Below are positions 55,920 through 64,000 of a DNA stretch of 64,000 nucleotides, one piece after another (position 1 is the stretch's first letter; each line of letters opens with the position of its first letter). This DNA is from Chitinophagaceae bacterium. GTDB taxonomy: Bacteria > Bacteroidota > Bacteroidia > Chitinophagales > Chitinophagaceae. Where the stretch lies: NCBI GenBank assembly GCA_016713085.1, contig JADJPV010000002.1:1054001-1118000 (forward strand), given 5' to 3'. The translations under genes were made by a program, and so were the position numbers. The notes beneath the pieces are model-generated. The model was not told where the DNA came from. It searched no databases and was given only the letters and a program-made list of their open reading frames with translations.

Positions 55920-58322
55920 TTATTTCGCTCCTTTCACATACTTCTCTAACCAAGTATGTTCTTCCCACAATAAATGCAGAATATTTTCTTTGCCACGGTA
56001 TCCATGTGCTTCATAAGGAAGACTCACATAACGCACATTTGCACCATTACCTTTCAATGCAGCAAACATTCTTTCGCTTTGTATAGGATAAGTTCCTGTA
56101 TTATCATCAGTATCACCATGCACTAATAAGATCGGCGTTTTCAACTGATGTGCAAAACTGAACGGACTCATTTCAAAATACAATTGTGGTAACTGCCAGT
56201 AAGTACGGTCTTCATTCTGAAAACTGAATGGTGTGAGTGTTCTGTTATACGCACCGCTTCTTGCAATACCTGCTTTAAACCAGTTTGTATGTGCCAACAG
56301 ATTTGCAGTCATAAAGGCACCGTAACTATGTCCGCCAATACCTACTCTTGTACTGTCGCCAACTCCCATTGCTGCTAATTTATCAATGGCTGCCCTTGCA
56401 TTTAATTTCAATTGGTCAACAAAATTATCATTGGGTTTTTTATCAGGCGATGTACTTACAATCGGCATTTCTGCATTATCTAAAATTGCATAGCCCTGTG
56501 TTACCCAGAATATAGGGCCGCCCCATCCTATTCTTGTAAACATGTTCTTCGATCCTCTTACCTGTGCAGCGTCACGTGCATTGGTAAACTCACGGGGATA
56601 TGCCCAGATCAGCACAGGAAGTGGTTTGTCTTTTTTGGGATCATATCCTTTTGGCAAATAGAGATCACCGGTTAAATCAACACCATCAGTACGTTTGAAG
56701 GAAATCTTTTGTTTGCTGATGCCTTCCAACTGCGGATAAGGATTGGCAAATGCAGTTACCTGTCTGTCTGCAATTTTCAAACGCAGAGATTTGATCCAGT
56801 AGTTAGGTACTTCTGTCTGTGATTCTCTTCTTGTAAGTATGGTAAGATTATTCCTGTTCAAAACATCAATCACCATTTCATACACATCTTCACTGCATCG
56901 CCAGATGATTTCATTTTTCTTTGTTGTAAGATCAAAGCTGGAAATAAAAGGCAGATCACCCTTTGCTGAAGCGCCGGTTGTATTATTCATCAGCAGTTTA
57001 CCATCATGCGGAATCACCACATCACGGCCATAAGAGTTTTTCTCAGTTACAGGATTACCAATATTGCTGTACGCATCATTCAAACTTCTTTCCTGCAATA
57101 ATTCTGCTTCTCCTGTTGATGGATTTACTTTATACATTTTCGTCATTGCTTTTCCACGCAATGCTTCCTGTACAATGGCAAAGCTGCTGTTACCCCAGCG
57201 TGTTCCTGCATAACGCAGCTTCGTTTTAAAGAGTTCTTTTGCTTCTGCAGTAAAAGGAGCTGCCAGTGCATACAATGCATCATGAAATTCCACCTGGGTT
57301 TTGATCAATCCACCATCTAATGGTTTACACCAAACAACAGTAGCTGCTTCATCATCACGCCATTCAATAGCTCTTGGAGCATTCTGCACATTATCATTTC
57401 CTGCAGGTGCAGTTTCAGATGATGGAAGTTTAGCCACCTCTTTAATAAACTTTCCGGAAGCATCATGAATATTGACTGTTGCATTAAATCCAAATGCAGG
57501 AACTGTATAAGAGAATGGTTTATTGATTGTACGGATGAGTAAATATTTTTTATCAGGTGATGCATTCACTGAAACATAGATAGCAGGTTGATTGATCTTT
57601 GTTTCTACACCATTTACATTCTTTACCAGTTGTGCAGTACCAAAGAATTCAAACAGCTGTTCATCATACGGCGATTTGATCATATCCTGAAAAGTTGGCC
57701 TGGGCGCTGCACTGCCATAACTTTCCTGTACGGTTGGGCCCTTGGGTGTAATGGGACGTTTGGGCATTGCTGCCGGAGATTTTATTGCTGTCTTATATAA
57801 AAGCGTGTTATCATCTAACCAACTGAAGGCAGAACCCAGCACTACATTCAATGGGGTTTTATTAACCTTCATTGCTTTCTGTGTGGCCACATCAATTACA
57901 TACAGATCAACCTGCGATCCGGTGCTGTGTGTAAATGCAATTTTCTTTTCATTATTACTCCAGGCAACGGCATTGGCTAAAAGATTTGCAGGCAAACCGC
58001 TGATCTTATACTCTTTTCCAGAAGCAATATTCTTTAATGTAAAATTGTTGATATAGTTCTGCCGGCTCAGTGAGAAATTCGCAGGATTGATACGAAGCCC
58101 TGCTACTCTTACTTCCGGCTGTCCAAGTTCTTCTACTGTTGGATAGGTATTCCGTTCAATCAGCAGCATCCATTCACCCTTACTGTCAATACTTACAGCA
58201 GGAGTTGGTTTTGCCAATGCTAAATCCATAATGGTTTTTGGGGGAAGCTGGTAGTTAACAGCATCCTGTGCAAATAGATGCACACAAATAAAAAGGGCGA
58301 TAAATGTTGATAGTTTTCTCAT
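55920..58322 (-). CDS. S9-family prolyl-oligopeptidase-type serine peptidase, exported
   Basis: 800 residues. Signal peptide with cleavage near HLFAQDA. An N-terminal propeller-like part (IASGKEYKISG, IDVATQKAMKV) precedes the hydrolase domain with RVGIGGHSYGAFMTANLLAHT (nucleophile Ser), LLVHGDTDDNTGTYPIQSERMF (Asp) and SLPYEAHGYRGKENILH (His). It resembles glutamyl endopeptidase-like S9 proteins. It diverges from the his operon; its start is about 70 bases from the his promoter. Confidence 0.92.
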   Translation of the reverse strand: MRKLSTFIALFICVHLFAQDAVNYQLPPKTIMDLALAKPTPAVSIDSKGEWMLLIERNTYPTVEELGQPEVRVAGLRINPANFSLSRQNYINNFTLKNIASGKEYKISGLPANLLANAVAWSNNEKKIAFTHSTGSQVDLYVIDVATQKAMKVNKTPLNVVLGSAFSWLDDNTLLYKTAIKSPAAMPKRPITPKGPTVQESYGSAAPRPTFQDMIKSPYDEQLFEFFGTAQLVKNVNGVETKINQPAIYVSVNASPDKKYLLIRTINKPFSYTVPAFGFNATVNIHDASGKFIKEVAKLPSSETAPAGNDNVQNAPRAIEWRDDEAATVVWCKPLDGGLIKTQVEFHDALYALAAPFTAEAKELFKTKLRYAGTRWGNSSFAIVQEALRGKAMTKMYKVNPSTGEAELLQERSLNDAYSNIGNPVTEKNSYGRDVVIPHDGKLLMNNTTGASAKGDLPFISSFDLTTKKNEIIWRCSEDVYEMVIDVLNRNNLTILTRRESQTEVPNYWIKSLRLKIADRQVTAFANPYPQLEGISKQKISFKRTDGVDLTGDLYLPKGYDPKKDKPLPVLIWAYPREFTNARDAAQVRGSKNMFTRIGWGGPIFWVTQGYAILDNAEMPIVSTSPDKKPNDNFVDQLKLNARAAIDKLAAMGVGDSTRVGIGGHSYGAFMTANLLAHTNWFKAGIARSGAYNRTLTPFSFQNEDRTYWQLPQLYFEMSPFSFAHQLKTPILLVHGDTDDNTGTYPIQSERMFAALKGNGANVRYVSLPYEAHGYRGKENILHLLWEEHTWLEKYVKGAK

Positions 58323-58394
58323 GCAAATGAATGTTTGTTTTGTGTTTCGAATTTACTGATAACGGATCAGAGAAAATTACCGTTCAACAAAATA

Positions 58395-58425
58395 TTTGCC
58401 GTTTCACATTATGACCTTATTTTTG
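58395..58425 (+). promoter_or_regulatory. Histidine-operon promoter (Bacteroidota type)
   Basis: TTTG at 58395-58398, exactly 19 bases, then TATTTTTG at 58418-58425 matches TTTG-N19-TAnnTTTG perfectly. The expected start site is a few bases downstream, at about 58429-58432, which is the start codon of the leader peptide (58430). Confidence 0.8.
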
Positions 58426-58429
58426 CGCC

Positions 58430-58480
58430 ATGATTATCAGCACACATATCCATCATCACCATACTTGCCTTGCCGGGTAA
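58430..58480 (+). CDS. hisL: His operon leader peptide
   Basis: A 16-residue reading frame, MIISTHIHHHHTCLAG then TAA, with histidine at positions 6, 8, 9, 10 and 11. Five His among 16 residues is far above chance. Translation speed across the His codons (58445-58462) would report charged histidyl-tRNA. The leader ends inside the left arm of the antiterminator, as classical attenuation requires. Confidence 0.88.
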   Translation: MIISTHIHHHHTCLAG

Positions 58481-58538
58481 GCCAGATGATGTATTGTGTA
58501 TAACAATAGTTGAAGGCTTACGAAAGTGAGCCTTTTTT
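58451..58538 (+). promoter_or_regulatory. His attenuator: protector, antiterminator and terminator structures
   Basis: Protector: CATCATC (58451-58457, the His codons) pairs with GATGATG (58485-58491), enclosing CTTGCC (58464-58469) with GGTAAG (58476-58481). Antiterminator: GTAAGCC (58477-58483) pairs with GGCTTAC (58515-58521). Terminator: AAGGCTTAC (58513-58521), GAAA loop, GTGAGCCTT (58526-58534), six T. The first and third can coexist; the second excludes both. A ribosome stalled at His codons frees the antiterminator. Confidence 0.85.
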
Positions 58539-58562
58539 ATTTATTAGAATTTTAAACTACCG

Positions 58563-59480
58563 ATGATGCAGGACAAAAAGTACACTCCCCTGAGCGAACT
58601 CAGCGGAGGTAATTCAGACAACCCTTCCAAGCTCCGAATTGCTATTCAGAAAAGTGGAAGGCTTTATGATGATTCAGTTAAATTATTAAGTGAATGTGGC
58701 ATTGATTTACGCAATGTAAAAGACCGTTTAAAAACTGAATCAGATAACTTCCCCATGGAAGTATTCTTTTTACGGGATGATGATATACCGCAATACGTTG
58801 AAGATGGCGTTGCTGATATTGGTATTGTTGGTGAGAATGTGTTGTTTGAAAAAAACAAGAAAGCTGAGATTGTTGAAAAGCTTGGCTTTGGAAAATGCCG
58901 TTTGAGTTTAGCGATTCCGAGAAGTGAAACTTACAAAGGTGTGCAAAGCTTAGATGGCAAACGCATTGCAACAAGCTACCCCTTTTTAGTAAACGACTTT
59001 TTAAAGAAGAACAGAATTACTGCTGAAATACATGAAATCAGCGGCTCGGTTGAAATTGCACCGGGTATTGGTTTATCTGATGTGGTGGTTGATTTGGTGA
59101 GCAGTGGCTCTACCCTCTTCATGAACGGATTAAAAGAAGTAGAAACCATTCTGCAGTCGCAATCTGTGCTCATCAAAAATGATAAGCTCAGCAAAGAACA
59201 GGAAATGCTGCTCGATAAATTACTCTTCCGCATTAAAGCAGTAAAGAAAGCCAAGCGTAATAAATATGTGTTGATGAATGCACCGAATGAAAAGCTCAGC
59301 AATATCATTGCATTATTGCCGGGCATGCGGAGTCCGACCGTTTTGCCATTGGCAGAAACCGGCTGGAGCAGCGTACACAGTGTATTGAGCGAAGATGAAT
59401 TCTGGGAAAAGATTGAGCAGTTAAAAGCCGCCGGTGCAGAAGGAATCTTAGTTGTGCCGATTGAGAAGATGGTGATGTAA
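58563..59480 (+). CDS. hisG: ATP phosphoribosyltransferase, long form
   Basis: First step of histidine synthesis (ATP plus PRPP). 305 residues, the long form with the C-terminal ACT-like regulatory domain (TGWSSVHSVLSEDEFWEKIEQLKAAGAEGILVVPIEKMV), usually feedback-inhibited by histidine. The conserved catalytic segments KLRIAIQKSGRLYDDSVKLL, VADIGIVGENVL and DVVVDLVSSGSTL are present. It starts after the attenuator; two ATG codons at 58563 and 58566 are equally good. Gap to hisD is 40 bases. Confidence 0.96.
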   Translation: MMQDKKYTPLSELSGGNSDNPSKLRIAIQKSGRLYDDSVKLLSECGIDLRNVKDRLKTESDNFPMEVFFLRDDDIPQYVEDGVADIGIVGENVLFEKNKKAEIVEKLGFGKCRLSLAIPRSETYKGVQSLDGKRIATSYPFLVNDFLKKNRITAEIHEISGSVEIAPGIGLSDVVVDLVSSGSTLFMNGLKEVETILQSQSVLIKNDKLSKEQEMLLDKLLFRIKAVKKAKRNKYVLMNAPNEKLSNIIALLPGMRSPTVLPLAETGWSSVHSVLSEDEFWEKIEQLKAAGAEGILVVPIEKMVM

Positions 59481-59520
59481 GACAATTTGAAGATTTGGAA
59501 ATTTGAAAATGAGTTAATGC

Positions 59521-60798
59521 ATGCAGATTATTAAACATCCGAAAAAGAATGAGTGGAGCAGGTTGCTGAAACGTCCGGCACTTGATTCCAGTTCATTAGA
59601 GGCAAGTGTAACCAATATTTTACACCAGGTAAAAGCAAGCGGTGATGAAGCGTTGAAACGTTTCTCTACCATTTTTGATAAAGTATCGGTTGAAGAACTG
59701 CTTGTTTCAAAAGAAGAGATTGATGCAGTCGTTGCAACCATCAGCACTGAATTAAAAGATGCCATTGCAATTGCTAAAAAAAATATTGAAACATTTCATC
59801 AGCAGCAGGTAAGTACGGTTGAAAAAATTGAAACCATGCCCGGCGTAGTTTGCTGGCGCAAAACAGTAGCCATTGAAAAAGTGGGTTTATATATTCCGGG
59901 CGGCACTGCTCCTTTGTTTTCTACGATCTTAATGCTGAGCATTCCTGCAAAAATTGCCGGATGTAAAGAAGTGATCTTATGTACACCTCCCGGCAAAGAT
60001 GGAAAGATCAACGCAGCTATTTTATATGCAGCAAAGCTTGTTGGCATTACCAATATTTATAAAACCGGTGGAGCGCAGGCAATCGCTGCAATGGCATACG
60101 GAACAGAAACTATTCCACAGGTATATAAAATTTTCGGCCCCGGTAATCAGTATGTAACCTGTGCCAAACAATTGGTACAGAAAGATGGAGTGGCCATTGA
60201 TATGCCTGCCGGCCCGAGTGAAGTTTGTGTAATGGCTGATGATACAGCAAATCCTGTGTTTATTGCAGCTGATCTGTTATCGCAGGCAGAACATGGAACT
60301 GATTCACAGGTATTGCTGGTGAGCACGTCTGAAGTAATGATCAATGCAGTGCTTGTTGAAACAGATAAGCAACTGGAAGAACTTCCCAGAAAAGAACTGG
60401 CATCAAAAGCACTGGAGAACAGCAAAGCAATCTTATTAAAAGATGTCAATGAAATGATTGAGCTGGTGAATCAGTATGCAGCAGAACATTTAATCATCAG
60501 CTGCAGGGATGAAGATGTTATTGCAGAAAAAATTATCAATGCAGGTTCTGTTTTTCTCGGCAACTACTCACCTGAAAGTGTGGGCGATTATGCCAGCGGA
60601 ACCAATCATACCCTGCCAACTAATGGTTATGCCAAAGCATATAGTGGTGTAAGTGTTGATAGTTTCGTAAAGAAGATCACTTATCAAAAGTTAACGCAGG
60701 AAGGATTGAAGAATATTGGGAAAGCAGTTGAGGTGATGGCGGAAGCAGAAGGATTGCAGGCGCATGCGGAAGCTGTGAGAAAAAGACGCCCCCTCTAA
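59521..60798 (+). CDS. hisD: Histidinol dehydrogenase
   Basis: Oxidises histidinol to histidine in two NAD-dependent steps. 425 residues, full length. The zinc- and substrate-binding region is intact: KTGGAQAIAAMAYGTETIPQVYKIFGPGNQYV, DMPAGPSEVCVMAD, LLSQAEHGTDSQVLLV and the C-terminal YASGTNHTLPTNGYAKAYSGVSVDSFVK. The stop at 60796-60798 touches a repeat element, after which hisC begins at 61014. Confidence 0.96.
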   Translation: MQIIKHPKKNEWSRLLKRPALDSSSLEASVTNILHQVKASGDEALKRFSTIFDKVSVEELLVSKEEIDAVVATISTELKDAIAIAKKNIETFHQQQVSTVEKIETMPGVVCWRKTVAIEKVGLYIPGGTAPLFSTILMLSIPAKIAGCKEVILCTPPGKDGKINAAILYAAKLVGITNIYKTGGAQAIAAMAYGTETIPQVYKIFGPGNQYVTCAKQLVQKDGVAIDMPAGPSEVCVMADDTANPVFIAADLLSQAEHGTDSQVLLVSTSEVMINAVLVETDKQLEELPRKELASKALENSKAILLKDVNEMIELVNQYAAEHLIISCRDEDVIAEKIINAGSVFLGNYSPESVGDYASGTNHTLPTNGYAKAYSGVSVDSFVKKITYQKLTQEGLKNIGKAVEVMAEAEGLQAHAEAVRKRRPL

Positions 60799-61005
60799 CT
60801 CCCCCAAAGGGGGAGAATTTCTATGCACAGCCCTTGCTTTTCAACGTGTATAATTAAAATATAATTCTAAAAATAGCAGACGATTAATTTTCGCTTACGA
60901 TCTCTGCCGACTGAAATACGAATACTTGAAATGCTGAATTACTATTGTTCACTAATAAACAAATGCCCGGCCTCCCTCTCTACAGGAGAGGGAACGAGGG
61001 AGAGG
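60799..61005. repeat. Two repeat hairpins inserted between hisD and hisC
   Basis: CTCCCCC (60799-60805) with GGGGGAG (60809-60815) forms a hairpin next to the hisD stop. CCCTCTC (60974-60980) with GAGAGGG (60986-60992), then GAGGGAGAGG (60996-61005), forms a second unit just before hisC. These G/C-rich direct and inverted repeats look unlike the AT-rich sequence between them and resemble dispersed intergenic elements. They could weaken read-through to hisC. Confidence 0.65.
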
Positions 61006-61013
61006 CTTTCATT

Positions 61014-62066
61014 ATGTCTTTCGATTTAAACACACTACTTCGCCCCAACATCAAGTCCCTAACGCCCTACTCTTCTGCAAGGGATGAGTTTCATGGTGAG
61101 GCAAAGATTTTTCTTGATGCAAACGAAAACAGCATTGGTTCACCTTTGGTGAAATGGTATAACCGTTATCCCGATCCTTATCAGCATAAGATCAAAGAAA
61201 AATTATCTGCTATTAAAGGCGTTTCACCCAAACAGATTTTCATTGGTAATGGCAGTGACGAATGTATTGATCTGCTGTACCGTGCTTTCTGCAACCCGGG
61301 GAAAGATAATGTCATTATTTGTCCGCCTACTTACGGCATGTATGAAGTAAGTGCCAACATCAACGATATTGAATTACGCACAGCACCCTTGCTGAATGAT
61401 TATCAGTTAGACCTGGTGCATATGGAAACACTGGTGGATGCAAACACCAAACTCATCTGGATCTGTTCACCCAACAATCCAACCGGCAACAGCATTAACC
61501 GTGATGATATTGAAATGGTTCTGAATAATTTTGACGGACTGGTAATTGTAGATGAAGCTTATATCAACTTTGCCCGTCAGCGTTCCTGCATTTCCCTGTT
61601 AAATGAATATCCAAACCTGGTAGTAATGCAGACACTCAGCAAAGCATGGGGGCTGGCAGGTTTACGTTTGGGAATGTCATTTGCCAGTGAAGAAATCATC
61701 AGCATCTATAATAAAATCAAACCACCTTATAATATCAGTGAAGCAGTGCAGGAATTGGTGATCAAAGCACTGGATAATGTGGAAGAAGTAAATGCCATGA
61801 TCCAGGAACTGGTGAAAGAAAGAGGCAGGCTTGAAGAAGGGTTATCAAAACTGAATGTGGTAGAACGCATCTATCCTTCTGATGCAAATTTTTTACTGGT
61901 GAAAGTGGTTCATGCAAGAGCTATTTATGAATACTTACTCTCCAATCAGATTGTGGTACGTGACCGCAGTAAAGTGATTCTTTGTGAAGGATGTTTACGG
62001 ATAACTGTAGGAACGGCAAGAGAGAATGATGAGATGCTGAACGCTTTGCAGAAGTTTATTGTTTAA
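61014..62066 (+). CDS. hisC: Histidinol-phosphate aminotransferase
   Basis: PLP enzyme making L-histidinol phosphate. 350 residues from ATG 61014 (MSFDLNTLLRPNIKSLTPYSSARDEF); the longer frame upstream crosses a repeat. Family motifs are FLDANENSIGSP, IFIGNGSDECIDLLYRAF, WICSPNNPTGNSI and the PLP lysine in TLSKAWGLAGLRLGM. It overlaps the upstream end of the dehydrogenase reading frame slightly. Confidence 0.96.
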   Translation: MSFDLNTLLRPNIKSLTPYSSARDEFHGEAKIFLDANENSIGSPLVKWYNRYPDPYQHKIKEKLSAIKGVSPKQIFIGNGSDECIDLLYRAFCNPGKDNVIICPPTYGMYEVSANINDIELRTAPLLNDYQLDLVHMETLVDANTKLIWICSPNNPTGNSINRDDIEMVLNNFDGLVIVDEAYINFARQRSCISLLNEYPNLVVMQTLSKAWGLAGLRLGMSFASEEIISIYNKIKPPYNISEAVQELVIKALDNVEEVNAMIQELVKERGRLEEGLSKLNVVERIYPSDANFLLVKVVHARAIYEYLLSNQIVVRDRSKVILCEGCLRITVGTARENDEMLNALQKFIV

Positions 62067-62097
62067 TGCTAACTTTAAACGCAGAAACAAAACCATT

Positions 62098-63375
62098 ATG
62101 AACAGAATTATTTCATCAGTCATTTTCATTTTCGCTGTAACATTTACAGCCTGTGCGAATGATTCAACAAAAAACAGTCAAACCGCAAACAACGGTGGAT
62201 TGAAACTGCCTGCCGGTTTTACAGCAACGGTTGTTGCTGATAAACTCGGTAATGCACGTCATATAGTTGTAAACAGTAATGGCGATGTGTATGTAAAACT
62301 GGAACGGTTGAAAGATGGCAAAGGTATTCTCCGTTTAAGAGATACCAACGGCGATGGCATTGCAGATGAAACTGTTGCTTTCGGAAATTTTGCAGGTACC
62401 GGCATTGCAATCAATAATGGATATCTCTATGCATCATCTGATGAAGCAGTGTACCGTTTCAAATTCAACAGTAAATATGAAGTGGAAAATCCTGATCAGC
62501 CTGAAGTAATTGTAACTGGTTTAGTGAATAAACGTCAGCACTCATCAAAATCATTGGTATTTGATAATACTGGAAATATGTATGTTACTATTGGAGCTCC
62601 CTCCAATGCCTGCCAGGAAAAAGATCGTACAGCAGGATCACCCGGACAAACACCCTGCCCTAGTCTAGAAACTGCAGGTGGTGTATGGCAATTCAATCCA
62701 AACAAACTCAATCAAACCTATGCAGATGGTGTTCGTTATATCACAGGCTTACGAAATGTTGTTGGATTAGACTGGAACTCATCCATGAATGAATTGTATG
62801 TAACGCAGCATGGCCGTGACCAGTTGAATCAATTACATCCCACACAATATTCAGTTGAACAGAGTGCAGAATTACCTGCTGAAGAATTTTTCATCGCAAA
62901 AAAAGGAATGGACTTCGGCTGGCCTTTTTGCTATTACGATCCAATTCAGAAAAAGAAAGTACTTGGCCCTGAATATGGTGGTGATGGAAAAATAGAAGGG
63001 CTCTGCGGAACAAAAGAAAAACCAATGTATGCATTTCCTGCACACTGGGCACCCAATGCTTTATTGTTTTATACAGCTAAGAAATTTCCTTCAAAATACC
63101 AGGGCGGTGCATTCATTGCTTTCCATGGCAGCTGGAACAGGGCACCATTGAAACAGGGTGGCTACAATATTGTTTTCCTTCCCATGAAAGATGGTAAACC
63201 AAGCGGCGAATATGAAATTTTTGCTGATGATTTTGCAGGTGGCGAAGAATTCTTAACTCCTGCTAAAGCAAAGCACCGTCCATGCGGATTGGCAATGGGA
63301 ACAGACGGTTCCATGTATATCTCCGATGACCAGGGAGGCACTATCTGGAAAATAACTTATACAGGCGAAAAATAA
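62098..63375 (+). CDS. PQQ-type glucose/sorbosone dehydrogenase-like lipoprotein
   Basis: 425 residues from ATG 62098 (MNRIISSVIFIFAVTFTAC, lipobox TFTAC). A six-bladed propeller of the glucose/sorbosone dehydrogenase type: GFTATVVADKLGNARHIVV, KSLVFDNTGNMYVTIGAPSNAC, GLDWNSSMNELYVTQHGRDQ, DFGWPFCYYD, FIAFHGSWNR and ISDDQGGTIWKI. Oxidises sugars or sugar-like alcohols, presumably with PQQ. It lies inside the his operon between hisC and hisB, and cotranscribes with a c-type cytochrome. PQQ binding is an inference. Confidence 0.88.
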   Translation: MNRIISSVIFIFAVTFTACANDSTKNSQTANNGGLKLPAGFTATVVADKLGNARHIVVNSNGDVYVKLERLKDGKGILRLRDTNGDGIADETVAFGNFAGTGIAINNGYLYASSDEAVYRFKFNSKYEVENPDQPEVIVTGLVNKRQHSSKSLVFDNTGNMYVTIGAPSNACQEKDRTAGSPGQTPCPSLETAGGVWQFNPNKLNQTYADGVRYITGLRNVVGLDWNSSMNELYVTQHGRDQLNQLHPTQYSVEQSAELPAEEFFIAKKGMDFGWPFCYYDPIQKKKVLGPEYGGDGKIEGLCGTKEKPMYAFPAHWAPNALLFYTAKKFPSKYQGGAFIAFHGSWNRAPLKQGGYNIVFLPMKDGKPSGEYEIFADDFAGGEEFLTPAKAKHRPCGLAMGTDGSMYISDDQGGTIWKITYTGEK

Positions 63376-63380
63376 GATTG

Positions 63381-63794
63381 ATGAAGAAAATTTCTATTGC
63401 AGCGGTTCTGATCATTGGATTTATTGCTGTATCATTCAGTTCTGAACAAAAAGATTTTAAAGAATCCTTCCAGCGGGGCAAAGCAGTTTATAAGAAAGTG
63501 TGTATTACCTGTCACCAGCCTGATGGCGATGGTGTACCGAGAATGATTCCACCGTTGAGCAAAACAAAATATATACTGGGTGCAAAAGAAAAGCTGGTAC
63601 ATATCCTTGTAAAAGGATTAAACGAAGAAGTAGAAGTGAATGGAGATTTTTACAATACCCCTATGCCGGCGCAACCGCAACTGACTAACCAGGAAATAGC
63701 AGATGTATTAACCTTTGTAAGAAACAGTTTTGGGAATAAAGCAGCAGCGGTAACTGTAGCAGAAGTAATTAATATCAGGAAAAAAATTAAATAA
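63381..63794 (+). CDS. c-type cytochrome (single haem)
   Basis: 137 residues from ATG 63381 (MKKISIAAVLIIGFIAVSFS), exported. One haem site, CITCH (about residue 41), and an axial Met in TPMPAQPQ. GDGVPRMIPPLSKTKYI and ADVLTFVRNSFGNK complete the class I fold. It follows the dehydrogenase by 5 bases, so it is likely its electron acceptor. The stop is one base before hisB. Confidence 0.9.
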   Translation: MKKISIAAVLIIGFIAVSFSSEQKDFKESFQRGKAVYKKVCITCHQPDGDGVPRMIPPLSKTKYILGAKEKLVHILVKGLNEEVEVNGDFYNTPMPAQPQLTNQEIADVLTFVRNSFGNKAAAVTVAEVINIRKKIK

Positions 63795-63795
63795 G

Positions 63796-64000
63796 ATGAA
63801 GCGAGTATTATTTATTGATCGTGACGGTACATTAATCAACGAAGCTCCACCAACCTATCAGCTTGATTCATTTGATAAACTGAGTTTTTATCCGGATGTA
63901 TTTTTTTACCTGCGGAAGATTGCTGCTGAAATGGATTACGAGTTAGTAATGCCTACCAATCAGGATGGATTGGGTACAGCCGGTTTTCCTGAAGATACTT
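63796..64000 (+). CDS. hisB: HisB histidinol-phosphatase/IGP dehydratase, N-terminal part
   Basis: Runs off the right edge. The visible first 68 codons start MKRVLFIDRDGTLINEAPP, the HAD phosphatase motif DxD (D8, D10), followed by FDKLSFYPDVFFYLRKI and VMPTNQDGLGTAGFPEDT (motif II). This is the phosphatase half of bifunctional HisB; the dehydratase half should follow outside the window. It starts one base after the cytochrome stop. Confidence 0.9.
   Translation, partial: MKRVLFIDRDGTLINEAPPTYQLDSFDKLSFYPDVFFYLRKIAAEMDYELVMPTNQDGLGTAGFPEDT

Noticed and set aside
60945..61013. Upstream extension of hisC
   Set aside because: The in-frame extension is made of repeat sequence, and the conserved HisC N-terminus starts at the ATG at 61014.
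1..64000. CRISPR arrays, rRNA, tRNA, integrated phage or insertion sequence
   Set aside because: No spaced direct repeats, no cloverleaf or rRNA-like stretch, and no transposase, integrase or terminase reading frame was seen in the spacers or genes.

Overview
The window looks like chromosome from a Bacteroidota bacterium, most likely of the family Chitinophagaceae. The evidence is a SusC/SusD pair, a type IX secretion (T9SS) C-terminal sorting domain, several TonB-dependent or barrel proteins, bacillithiol-associated proteins (YfiT-like, YtxJ-like), promoters of the TTTG-N19-TAnnTTTG type, and AT-rich spacers without Shine-Dalgarno sequences. I see no rRNA, tRNA, CRISPR array, transposase or integrase.

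Layout. 1-3711 (minus strand): a tight run fbp > dps > ABC ATPase > FKBP isomerase > YfiT-like, preceded by a GtrA-like membrane protein. 3840-10798 (minus): a secreted M14 carboxypeptidase and a 1427-residue T9SS-sorted propeller protein. 11226-18282: rhodanese-thioredoxin fusion, zinc metalloprotease, methyltransferase, LtaS-like phosphoglycerol transferase, PAP2 phosphatase, CNNM/CBS protein and a small lipoprotein. 18289-24578 (minus): a methyltransferase and a three-gene envelope cluster (TPR protein, barrel protein, HU-CCDC81 protein). 24735-28991 (plus): DoxX, thioesterase, Uma2 nuclease-like, CinA and a lipoyl E2. 29056-40420: mixed genes including a zinc-ribbon protein with a paralogue at 48041, two secreted peptidase/receptor genes and an orphan phage-tail-tube-like gene. 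40476-43228: pyruvate phosphate dikinase. 43648-46584: an accessory patch with ankyrin protein, REP-like hairpins and a nucleotidyltransferase/HTH toxin-antitoxin-like pair with a 33-bp palindromic operator. 50484-55157: susC-susD. 58395-64000: histidine operon hisG-hisD-hisC-(dehydrogenase-cytochrome c)-hisB.

Most striking is the his leader: a good Bacteroidota promoter, a 16-residue leader peptide with five histidines, and mutually exclusive protector, antiterminator and terminator structures, which is a complete attenuator by inspection. The operon is also interrupted by a dehydrogenase/cytochrome pair and by two repeat elements.

A second pervasive signal is ten reading-frame breaks in nine otherwise well-conserved genes (dps, gtrA-like, rhodanese-thioredoxin, ltaS-like, methyltransferase, TPR, zinc-ribbon, ppdK, susC). 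Most are single-base changes in A/T runs of 4-6. This looks more like uncorrected sequencing error than gene decay, so these genes are annotated over their full repaired span with the break described.
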